Source: Cepaea nemoralis
Taxonomy: Eukaryota > Mollusca > Gastropoda > Stylommatophora > Helicidae
Length of the DNA stretch: 64,000 nt
Assembly: GCA_014155875.1 (NCBI GenBank)
Contig: JACEFZ010018306.1
Span: forward strand, 78,501 to 142,500
Reading direction: 5' to 3'
Under the pieces are notes generated by a model, which did no database searches, was not told where the DNA came from, and worked only from the letters and a program-made list of their open reading frames with translations. This document shows positions 31,035-42,509 of this stretch, piece by piece. Made by a program: the position numbers and the translations under genes. The stretch's first letter is position 1, and every line of letters begins with the position of its first letter.

Positions 31035-31271
31035 GCAAAGAAATCTCAAGACAGCTATAAACAACTCGAATTAAATAGAGAACTCGTTTTGAAGGAGCTG
31101 TTATCTTCCGTATATCAAGATCACTTACGAACTCAAAAACCGTTATACTCATTGAACCTTGACCTTGAGTACCTGAAGAAATTATTGCCTATTGCTCCTT
31201 CGTTTGGAAATTACGAGAAAGTACAGTCGTGTTTGTTCATCTTGAACTCTAGCATATCAGAATGTTTTTGA
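31035..31271 (+). pseudogene. Short conserved coding-like remnant in internal copy 1
   Basis: About 79 codons without an ATG, read through LNRELVLKELLSSVYQDHL, YSLNLDLEYLKKLLPI and NYEKVQSCLFILNSS to a TGA at 31269-31271. It looks helical and protein-like, and it recurs at 36710-36892 and 42327-42509 with only one or two amino acid changes. I recognise no domain. A gag remnant is one possibility. Confidence 0.4.
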
Positions 31272-34200
31272 ACAACCAAAGCGAAAACCTCAATGGGGAA
31301 CACTCGGAGGTAGTTAGGCAAACTGGGTTGCCGGCTTGCTGAAGAGGGGACCAAAATTAAATCGCTTTATCGAGCTAGAGCCGCTTTCAAGTCGACGCCT
31401 TGAAGAGCCCTGTTAGGGTGAAAAGAAATCTCAAACCTGGTAGGGGTCCGTCCAGGGGCTGAAAGTAGCGAAACCTGAAATGTTGGAAGAAGGATGTCAC
31501 TGAAGTTACGTAATCGTTTGGATGGCTTCAAATAATACGGACTCCAGACGTTTGTGTTATACGTGAACCGTGGCAAGGAAAATTTTCAGCAAACGTACGT
31601 GAATTCACCTTTCTCTTGGATCAAGGGAAGACATGGTTGACGGTAATTAGTTAAAATATAATTACTAGGAGAATGTTTTTTTTTAATGTGATTTAAACAA
31701 GATCATTTAGATAAATTCCTATAAATGTGAGTTTGCTTGTATAGTGAAATATTTCAGCATAGCAAAAGAAACAACAGGGTATGGCAACAGGCAGACCCAT
31801 CACAGCACAGTAGAGAAACAGGCATAATTGAAAATTATTTCAGCTAAGCTCAAGACGAGTTTTTTTTTTTCGGGTACCAAGAAATATACAGAGGGACAAG
31901 TAGGCATATTGTTTTAAGCTTGATATAAATTAAAAAGAATATCTTGTGTTTGGTTGCGGTGTAGGGAGAGTAAACAAGGTAGAAATTGAAATGTCCCTTG
32001 TCCGGAATGGCTAGATAGATAGAGTTGATCACGTTGACTGATGTATAACTGGTGTGTTTAAAGTAGGGTAGATTCAGCACAGAATTAGCAGAAAGAGAGG
32101 GAGATAAACTAAGTATGAATGCTCGTACTAGAATTGGTTCGACGCAGGGCTATGACGTGATGTCTGAGATAGTTTCGCTTGGTAGTTGAGAAGTAAGTAT
32201 AGTATTGTTGACAGGTGAACCGAGAGTGTCTGATGAGAAGATATAGATTGAGGAGGAATTGAGTATCCTGTGTAAAATAGCCAGTTGAGCGCAAGAGTAT
32301 TAAGAGTAAAAGACTGTGGAAACTGATGTTTGAAAAATACGAGGTCTTGGTGAGGGAGATGACGTAATTACATGATGCTTGTGGAGAAAGAAGAGGTGAT
32401 TAAATCTGAGAAAGTGGTTGTGTGGAGAAGTTTAGAATGATAGTTACGAGGTTAGTGACTCGTCGGAGTGAGGTTTGTTCTGAGAGATCGTTGATAGTGC
32501 TAGTTAATGTATAGAAGAGGTATAGTTAGAGGGAGATAATGTATAGGTTCTGACCTTTGAAAAGGAGTGAATGATTGAGAAAAGTAGAAATAAGAAAACA
32601 GTTGAATTGTGAAAGTCCTGTGGAGTAATTCGTCTGGTAATGCGTTGTTCTAGCATGTGTAAAAATGTAGACAAACATATGTCCGTTGAGTATGGATAGA
32701 ATGATGTCAGGTGATTATTAACGCATGCATGTACGAGGCGTTTGGAAGTAATCGATATGCTTAGGCTATGGTGAGTAATTGCTAGGATGTTGAATTGGTG
32801 TCTAATTTTTTTGAAGTAATAGTATAAACATATAAGGTTGTCGTGATAGGAGAATAATCGTGAGATGAGAACAAGGTTGTGTATCACTGTCGGAGAAAAC
32901 ATAAAATACGAATGCTGTGTGAATATGCAAAGAGTGGCTGATGAGTGAAAGGAGTGATGTCTTTTGTTGGGAATGTGTGGTGTTGGATAGAATTAATGAA
33001 AATTTTATGACAGGCTGACAGAAAGAGAGTTAACATTCTGAATAATGTTTCAAGAAACAGACTTAGTAGTGTTGGCAGAGACATGTCGAAGCAAGAATGC
33101 CTGATACAGAGAATTGAGACAATATGGTTTGCCCAGTCGGAGTGAGATTTGTCGTTAGTCATGTGCGGTGTTGTTTATTGTTTCTGATAGAGTCCCGATA
33201 AATAGGAATAGTAGTGAAAGATGAGTGAGGCAAGTAAGAGAATAAGATTAGCTAAATGAATGTCAGAGTATTATAAATAGAGTACTAGAGAACGTGTTCC
33301 GATAAGTGTGACTGGCTTGAATACCATCGCGGTGTGTGAACGAAGTTAAGAGAAAAGTTGAGGATAGTTTAGAGTAGTTCTGGTGAGATGTTGGAAAGTA
33401 ATGATACGTTAGTTGGGTGCGTCGGGTAGACGAGAGACTTAAAACTAGAATTAGTTATTGACAAATATAGTAGGTAGATGTATTGGTGGAGTCGATGGTA
33501 AATAGACATTTATTTTATTGGATGTAGCATGGTGGAGATACCGTAGTTAACGGTAATGATTAAGTAGTAGTAGTAATCCCTGGTGCAAATCTAGGAGAAA
33601 CAACTAGTGTGCCGAGCCACAGGTTCTATTAGTAGATAGATGACTGGTGGTACATTGAGATAGTCGCCACACTAGTACTAGGTGAAGTGATTTAAGCTAT
33701 AGTTTACAGTACGGTCATTGTTGATTAATGACTTTTGTTGAGAGAACAGATATTGTTCTAGGTTAGGAATTGGTCTGTAGGTAACACATATATATATATA
33801 TATGTATGTATGTATGTATTTTGGCGTTAATGCTTGGCATTGAGTTGTTATGTTTTATCTGTTATAAGAATAATGGAATAGGCATGACTTGGGTGAATAG
33901 ATATGTATTTCATTAGTTAGTATAAGAGACCAATGTTGATTGAATATGTATAGTATGTTATATTATTTTTACTTGATTTGGTAATGTAAAATGATTATCA
34001 CTATTTGATTTTAGAATAGGATTATTGTGTTTTTAGTCTTTTGCGTACAAACTACTGGTCCGTAAAAGAGACCAGTAGTGTTAGATAAAACTAGATATTT
34101 TCTTTGAATTTAAATTGATGCATGTTTTGATGTTGGGGATAAACAGTTCAAAACCTGGGGGGTATGACATCCTGTTGTTTTATTTTGATTGACTCATAAT

Positions 34201-35902
34201 TTAACTTGAATTGTCTTGTATGTTGAATAGTAATTACCTTGTTTACAAATACGATGAAAAATTGTTAGAATTTAGTTACAGGCAGTTATGGTTTTGTCTA
34301 GAGTAAAGGCAATACATGGGGCTTTATATAAAACCCTTCGTTCAGAAAATGGTTAATAGACTGCTGAGGACTAGAAGAGAGACACATTCTCTTTGTGAAT
34401 AATAAGTTCATGAGTATATTCTGTTGGTGGGATTGCTGTGATAGTCAGCGTTGAGAGGTTAATGGTATAGTGGCTGCGAAGTTGTGGAAATATATGCCAT
34501 ACTTAAATGGGGTTACTACTCAAGAAAAAGGGTTCTACGGGAGTTAAAAATAGGAGATGCATTAAGTCAGCATTGATTGAATATATATGGATTGGATGCC
34601 ATATTGGAGAAGAAAAGTTTAACGTAACTAATGTATATAGCAGTGGGGTAAATGAGGGGAAAGATTTGAACATGGTTTCCATTGGGTCGGAAGTAAACAT
34701 GGATTTAGAGCCATGATGTAATAGAAGACTGGCTGGCTTATAGAAGAAGAAGTGGGTAACGTGCTACGTCAGACAGTGTGAAGACAAATAGTAAAACATG
34801 AATTAAATCCCATGTTTTACTCCGAAGAATAATTATATACTGTGGATATCAGTACAATAGTAAAGAGGGGGGGGGGGGGGGGTTTAAGTGTGTTAATGAG
34901 AAACGAACATTGTCACTGTGGAGATAAAATGACATGGGGTTTTGAGGGTCCGTAATATATGGACTGAGAAAGAATAACGTTGATTGCAAGCGGTCACAGA
35001 CATGAGTTCAGTGGCAGTGTATTGTTGCTGTTGATAACGGCATAAATTGAGGTTCAGGAGAAATGCCCATAATAAATGGACATTAGGGGGTTGCTGAAGT
35101 TTTCGGCGAGATTAAGAGGGAATTCTGAGTGAGATTAGTTATGTGAGGTGATGTGTATAATGGGGAAAGAGGTCTTGAGGGATGATGGACCTTTTTGATT
35201 TGTGTAATGTCTGTAATATATAGACATTTGGGAGTGAATAAAATTTTTGATGGTTGGTGCTTGATGCTGTAGATAGCAGCGTAAACTGTTGCCATAATAA
35301 GTTGTATAAGTAAACTGTAGAAGATATAATTGTTTTAGACTTTATTACATAAAGTCTCAAATGACATAGGGGGGTAAAGGTGTGTGTGATTTAGCTGAGT
35401 GTGGTGTTTGTGAGGAAGAGTTCTACTTCTTTGAATCTCCGGTGCGCACCGATTCTTTGTCTTCCTATCGTGTGCGAGTGATTTTAGGTTGGTTGAAAGT
35501 AGAGAAGTTGTAATTTTGAGGTAATACGGTTAGTGATGACAATAGGGAGTTGAGGTAGTATCAGAAGAGTACAGCGTTTGAATTTTTAAGCCGATTGCTT
35601 ATGAAGAGAAGAAGAAGTATTTCAAAAAGGTAACCATATGTGTTATGGTGTATTGTATAAAGTTGAGATTTAAATGTTATTGAGGATATGTAAATAATAT
35701 ATGCTATGTTTTTTTTTTTTTTGAAGAGACAGAAACGAAGAAGAAATATGACTTCCTAGTGATTTGCTATGCGAGACAAATCATAAGAGACAAGTGGAGA
35801 ATTACAATTAGAAGGAAATATTTACTTAAGGTAGAGTTAGTTTGGGGCTTAGAGAAATTATGGGGGGAAAGAGAGAAGGTGTAGAATAAAGGGGTAGGAG
35901 TT

Positions 35903-35927
35903 AAGACTTTTGAAGAAGAAAAGTCTT
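35903..35927 (+). other. Hairpin beside the polypurine tract, copy 1
   Basis: AAGACTTTT and AAAAGTCTT form a 9-bp perfect stem around GAAGAAG, four bases from the PPT. It is conserved in copies 2 (about 41521-41545) and 3. Confidence 0.75.
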
Positions 35928-35931
35928 TTTT

Positions 35932-35944
35932 AAAGAAAGGGAGG
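35932..35944 (+). promoter_or_regulatory. Polypurine tract, copy 1
   Basis: AAAGAAAGGGAGG directly abuts LTR 2, as expected for plus-strand priming. Same sequence at 41549-41561 and 47217-47229. Confidence 0.8.
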
Positions 35945-36213
35945 TGTAGCAGAATGAATACCATATCTGTTATTGGCTTAGGTGTGCAAGATTAAGAGCA
36001 CGCTTGAGCATCCTGATAGAACAGTAAGAAGGATGCTCAAGTCGTGACGTAGCTTGCTTTTGGGTAGTTACCGCTAAGGTCGAGACGAGATAAGACACCA
36101 TCATATTTGGTGGTCTTTGGATTCTTTATCGGCCATCATGAACAAATAAACCTGTTTTAAAATGAATACATCAGAACTTACTTGTTGATCCACTGTATAC
36201 ACGTATTGTTACA
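35945..36213 (+). repeat. LTR 2 of the array (269 bp)
   Basis: Shares the LTR 3 and LTR 4 states at the sites that distinguish LTR 1, with one private change (CACCATC for CAACATC near position 165). Confidence 0.93.
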
Positions 36214-39200
36214 GATGGATTTTTAGCGCCGCACACAGGATTCGATTTTTTCTTGGATGTCGTGTATAACGTGAAGTACGAGAACCAACATGCCACAGCG
36301 GACTTTCATGAAAAATTTGTTACCAACTTGCTGAGGTATGGAATCACTAAATTTCTAAGACATTCATTAAATAAAAAGTTCAAAACCGGACCACTTTTAA
36401 TTGAGTCAAAGTCAAAATGAAGCATTTTTCGGACTATCTAAATTAAAGTCATATACATCGAGATTTTTGGATGGAGCCATCTTCATAACATGGTTGCCTG
36501 TGGAGTTCTACTAAACTGTTTCTCATCATAGCTACTTGAAGTAACGTGATTTTTGTCAAAATGCTGTAGAGTTTGACCTGCCATTGTTACAGCCGTTGGT
36601 TAACCTTGCGTTTGAAGGTCAGCCAGTTACATACTAGGATTGTCCGGGTCCAGGAGCAAAGAAATCTCAAGACAGCTATAAACAACTCGAATTAAATAGA
36701 GAACTCGTTTTGAAGGAGCTGTTATCTTCCGTATATCAAGATCACTTACGAACTCAAAAACCGTTATACTCATTGAACCTTGACCTTGAGTACCTGAAGA
36801 AATTATTGCCTATTGCTCCTTCGTTTGGAAATTACGAGAAAGTACAGTCGTGTTTGCTCATCCTGAACTCTAGCATATCAGAATGTTTTTGAACAACCAA
36901 AGCGAAAACCTCAATAGGGAACCCTCGGAGGTAGTTAGGCAAACTGGGTTGCCGGCTTGCTGAAGAGGGGACCAAAATTAAATCGCTTTATCGAGCTAGA
37001 GCCGCTTTCAAGTCGACGCCTTGAAGAGCCCTGTTAGGGTGAAAAGAAATCTCAAAACTGGTAGGGGCCCGTCCAGGGGCTGAAAGTAGCGAAACCTGAG
37101 ACGTTGGAAGAAGGATGTCACTGAAGTTACGTAATCGTTTGGATGGCTTCAAATAATACGACTCCAGACGTTTGTGTTATACGTGAACCGTGGCAAGGAA
37201 AATTTTCAGCAACGTACGTGAATTCACCTTTCTCTTGGATCAAGGGAAGACATGGTTGACGGTAATTAGTTAAAATATAATTACTAGGAGAATGTATTTT
37301 TTTAATGTGATTTAAACAAGATCATTTAGATAAATTCCTATAAATGTGAGTTTGCTTGTATAGTGAAATATTTCAGCATAGCAAAAGAAACAACAGGGTA
37401 TGGCAACAGGCAGACCCATCACAGCACAGTAGAGAAACAGGCATAATTGAAAATTATTTCAGCTAAGCTCAAGACGAGTTTTTTTTTTCGGGTACCAAGA
37501 AATATACAGAGGGACAAGTAGGCATATTGTTTTAAGCTTGATATAAATTAAAAAGAATATCTTGTGTTTGGTTGCGGTGTAGGGAGAGTAAACAAGGTAG
37601 AAATTGAAATGTCCCTTGTCCGGAATGGCTAGTTAGATAGAGTTGATCACGTTGACTGATGTATAACTGGTGTGATTTAAAGTAGGGTAGATTCAGCACA
37701 GAATTAGCAGAAAGAGAGGGAGATAAACTAAGTATGAATGCTCGTACTAGAATTGGTTCGACGCAGGGCTATGACGTGATGTCTGAGATAGTTTCGCTTG
37801 GTAGTTGAGAAGTAAGTATAGTATTGTTGACAGGTGAACCGAGAGTGTCTGATGAGGAGATATAGATTGAGGAGGAATTGAGTATCCTGTGTAAAATAGC
37901 CAGTTGAGCGCAAGATTATTAAGAGTAAAAGACTGTGGAAAGCTGATGTTTGAAGAATACGAGGTCTTGGTGAGGGAGATGACGTAATTACATGATGCTT
38001 GTGGAGAAAGAAGAGGTGATTAAATCTGAGAAAGTGGTTGTGTGGAGAAGTTTAGAATGATAGTTACGAGGTTAGTGACTCGTCGGAGTGAGGTTTGTTC
38101 TGAGAGATCGTTGATAGTGCTAGTTAATGTATAGAAGAGGTATAGTTAGAGGGAGATAATGTATAGGTTCTGACCTTTGAAAAGGAGTGAATGATTGAGA
38201 AAAGTAGAAATAAGAAAACAGTTGAATTGTGAAAGTCCTGTGGAGTAATTCGTCTGGTAATGCGTTGTTCTAGCATGTGTAAAAATGTAGACAAACATAT
38301 GTCCGTTGAGTATGGATAGAATGATGTCAGGTGATTATAACGCATGCATGTACTGAGGCGTTTGGAAGTGATCGATACTGCTTAGGCTATGGTGAGTAAT
38401 TGCTAGGATGTTGAATTGGTGTCTAATTTTTTTGAAGTAATAGTATAAACACTATAAGGTTGTCAGTGATAGGAGAATAATCGTGAGATGAGAACAAGGT
38501 TATGTATCACTGTCTGAGAAAACATAAAATACGAATGTCGTGTGAATATGCGAAGAGTGGCTGATGAGTGAAAGGAGTGATGTCTTTTGTTGGGAATGTG
38601 TGGTGTTGGATAGAATTAATGAAAATTTTATGACAGGCTGGTACAGAAAGAGAGTTAACATTCTGAATGACTGTTTCATAAACAGGGTTAGTAGTGTTGA
38701 GCAGAGGACATGTCGAAGCAATGAATGCCTGATACAGAGAATTGAGAAATATGGTTGCCCAGTCGGAGTGAGATTTGTCGTTAGTCATGTGCGGTGTTGT
38801 TTATTGTTTCTGATAGAGTCCCGATAAATAGGAATAGTAGTGAAAGATGAGTGAGGCAAGTAAGAGAATAAGATTAGCTAAATGAATGTCAGAGTATTAT
38901 AAATAGAGTACTAGAGAACGTGTTCCGATAAGTGTGACTGGCTTGAATACCATCGCGGTGTGTGAACGAAGTTAAGAGAAAAGTTGAGGATAGTTTAGAG
39001 TAGTTCTGGTGAGATGTTGGAAAGTAATGATACGTTAGTTGGGTGCGTCGGGTAGACGAGAGACTTAAAACTAGAATTAGTTATTGACAAATATAGTAGG
39101 TAGATGTATTGGTGGAGTCGATGGTAAATAGACATTTATTTTATTGGATGTAGCATGGTGGAGATACCGTAGTTAACGGTAATGATTAAGTAGTTAGTAG

Positions 39201-41561
39201 TAATTCCCTGGTGCAAATCTAGGAGAAACAACTAGTGTGCCGAGCCACAGGTTCTATTGGTAGATAGATGACTGGTGGTGGATTGAGATAGTCGACACAC
39301 TAGTACTAGGTGAAGTGATTTAAGCTTATAGTTTACAGTACGGTCATTGTTGATTAATGACTTTTGTTGAGAGAACAGATATTGTTCTAAGTTAGGAATT
39401 GGTCTGTAGGTAACAGATATATATATATATATTGGCGTTAATGCTTGGCATTGAGTTGTTTTGTTTTATCTGTTATAAGAATAATGGAATAGGCATGACT
39501 TGGGTGAATAGATATGTATTTCATTGGTTAGTATAAGAGACCAATGTTGATTGAATATGTATAGTATGTTATATTATCTTTGCTTGATTTGGTCCTGTAA
39601 AATGATTATCACTATTTGATTTTAGAATAGGATTATTGTGTTTTTAGTCTTTTGCGTACAAACTACATGGTCCGTAAAAGAGACCAGTAGTGTTAGATAA
39701 AACTAGATATTTTCTTTTAATTTAAATTGATGCATGTTTTGATGTTGGGGATAAACAGTTCAAAACCTGGGGGGTATGACATCCTGTTGTTTTATTTTGA
39801 TTGACTCATAATTTAACTTGAATTGTCTTGTATGTTGAATAGTAATTACCTTGTTTACAAATACGTCGAAAAATTGTTAGAATTTAGTTACAGGACAGTT
39901 ATGGTTTTGTCTAGAGTAAAGGCAATACATGGGGCTTTATATAAAACCCTTCGTTCAGAAAATGGTTAATAGACTGCTGAGGACTAGAAGAGAGACACAT
40001 TCTCTTTGTGAATAATAAGTTCATGAGTATATTCTGTTGGTGGGATTGCTGTGATAGTCAGCGTTAAGAGGTTAATGGTATAGTGGCTGCGAAGTTGTGG
40101 AAATATATGCCATACTTAAATGGGGTTACTACTCAAGAAAAAAGGATTCTGCGGGAGTTAAAAATAGGAGATGCATTAAGTAAGCATTGATTGAATATAT
40201 ATGGATTGGATGCCATATTGGGGAAGAAAAGAGTAACGTAACTAATGTATATAGCAGTGGGGTAAATGAAGGGAAAGTTTTGAACATGGTTTCCATGGGG
40301 TCGGAAGTAAACATGGATTTAGAGCCATGATGTACTTTCATAAGAGACACGAGATTGCTGGCTTGTAGAAGAAGAAGTGGGTAACGTGCTACGTCAGACA
40401 GTGTGAAGACAAATAGTAAAACATGAATTAAATCCCATGTTTTACTCAGAAGAATGATTATATACTGTGGATATCAGTACAATAGTAAAGGGAAGTAAGT
40501 ATGTTAGTGAGAAATGTCAGTATGGAATGCTCACAGCGAACAGAGATAAAATGCCATGAGGTTTTAGGGGTCCGTAACATATGGACTGAGAAGAATAACG
40601 TTGATTGCAAGCAGTCACAGACATGAGTTCAGTGGCGGTATATTGTTGCTGTTGATAACGGCATAAATTGAGGTTCAGGAGAAATGCCCATAATAAATGG
40701 ACATCAGGGGGTCGCTGAAGTTTTTGACGAGATTAAGAGGGAATTCTGAGTGAGAGTTAGTTATGTGAGGTGATGTGTATAATGGGGAAAGAGGTCTTGA
40801 GGGATGATGGACCTTTTTGATTTGTGTAATGTCTGTAATATATAGACATTTGGGAGTGAATAAAATTTTTGATGGTTGGTGCTTGATGCTGTAGATAGCA
40901 GCGTAAACTGTTGCCATAATAAGTGGTATAAGTAAACTGTAGAAGATATAATTGTTTTAGACTTTATTACATAAAGTCTCAAATGACATAGGGGGGTAAA
41001 GGTGTGTGTGATTTAGCTGAGTGTGGTTTTTGTGAGGAAGAGTTCTACTTCTTTGAATCTCCGGTGCGCACCGATTCTTTGTCTTCCTATCGTGTGCGAG
41101 TGATTTTAGGTTGGTTGAAAGTAGAGAAGTTAGTAATTGTGAGGTAATACGGTTAGTGATGACAATAGGGAGTTGAGGTAGTATCAGAAGAGTACAGCGT
41201 TTGAATTTTTAAGCGATTGCTTATGAAGAGAAGAAGAAGTATTTCAAAAAGGAACCATATGTGTTATGATGTATTGTATAAAGTTGAGATTTAAATGTTA
41301 TTGAGGATATGTAAATAATATATGTTATGTTTTTTTTTTTGAAGAGACAGAAACGAAGAAGAAATATAACTTCCTAGTGATTTGCTATGCGAGACAAATC
41401 ATAAGAGACAAGTGGAGAATTACAATTAGAAGGAAATATTTACTTAAGGTAGAGTTAGTTTGGGGCTTAGAGAAATTATGGGGGGAAAGAGAGAAGGTGT
41501 AGAATAAAGGGGTAGGAGTTAAGACTTTTGAAGAAGAAAAGTCTTTTTAAAGAAAGGGAGG
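36214..41561 (+). mobile_element. Internal region 2 of the array
   Basis: 5348 bp, colinear with copy 1. The PBS-like site reads TAGCGCC. Copy 2 has many private one- or two-base indels in its middle part (for example 38340-38720). The hairpin at about 39661-39690 is broken by an inserted A, and poly-G is replaced near 40490. The TA tract is short (39417-39432). Confidence 0.9.
36655..36892 (+). pseudogene. Short conserved coding-like remnant in internal copy 2
   Basis: Same stretch as 31035-31271. One residue differs in the final third (L for F in QSCLLILNSS). Ends at the same TGA. Confidence 0.4.
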
Positions 41562-41830
41562 TGTAGCAGAATGAATACCATATCTGTTATTGGCTTAGGT
41601 GTGCAAGATTAAGAGCACGCTTGAGCATCCTGATAGAACAGTAAGAAGGATGCTCAAGTCGTGACGTAGCTTGCTTTTGGGTAGTTACCGCTAAGGTCGA
41701 GACGAGATAAGACAACATCATATTTGGTGGTCTTTGGATTCTTTATCGGCCATCATGAACAAATAAACCTGTTTTAAAATGAATACATCAGAACTTACTT
41801 GTTGATCCACTGTATACACGTATTGTTACA
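41562..41830 (+). repeat. LTR 3 of the array (269 bp)
   Basis: Appears identical or nearly identical to LTR 4 by eye, with perfect hairpin arms. Confidence 0.93.
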
Positions 41831-42271
41831 GATGGATTTTTAGCGCCGCACACAGGATTCGATTTTTTCTTGGATGTCGTGTATAACGTGAAGTACGAGA
41901 ACCAACATGCCACAGCGGACTTTCATGAAAAATTTGTTACCAACTTGCTGAGGTATGGAATCACTAAATTTCTAAGACATTCATTAAATAAAAAGTTCAA
42001 AACCGGACCACTTTTAATTGAGTCAAAGTCAAAATGAAGCATTTTTCGGACTATCTAAATTAAAGTCATATACATCGAGATTTTTGGATGGAGCCATCTT
42101 CATAACATGGTTGCCTGTGGAGTTCTACTAAACTGTTTCTCATCATAGCTACTTGAAGTAACGTGATTTTTGTCAAAATGCTGTAGAGTTTGACCTGCCA
42201 TTGTTACAGCCGTTGGTTAACCTTGCGTTTGAAGGTCAGCCAGTTACATACTAGGATTGTCCGGGTCCAGG

Positions 42272-42509
42272 AGCAAAGAAATCTCAAGACAGCTATAAAC
42301 AACTCGAATTAAATAGAGAACTCGTTTTGAAGGAGCTGTTATCTTCCGTATATCAAGATCACTTACGAACTCAAAAACCGTTTTACTCATTGAACCTTGA
42401 CCTTGAGTACCTGAAGAAATTATTGCCTATTGCTCCTTCGTTTGGAAATTACGAGAAAGTACAGTCGTGTTTGCTCATCCTGAACTCTAGCATATCAGAA
42501 TGTTTTTGA
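42272..42509 (+). pseudogene. Short conserved coding-like remnant in internal copy 3
   Basis: Same stretch as in copies 1 and 2, with F for L in the QKPFYSLNL segment. Confidence 0.4.

Larger units (their letters stand above)
30593..35944 (+). mobile_element. Internal region 1 of the array
   Basis: 5352 bp with no retroelement protein. It contains the best PBS. It also has two short protein-like stretches near the 5' end (about 30602-30799 and 31020-31271), a (TA)n/(TATG)n tract at 33789-33819, a 10-bp perfect hairpin at 34051-34079, a poly-G run at 34868-34882, and a hairpin plus PPT at the 3' end. From about 31600 the plus strand is visibly rich in G over C. Minus-strand frames of up to 132 codons are AT-rich artefacts. 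Confidence 0.88.

Noticed and set aside
32504..32902. 132-codon minus-strand frame, repeated at 43736-44134
   Set aside because: Broken in copy 2 by indels and of AT-driven composition; repetition only reflects the array.
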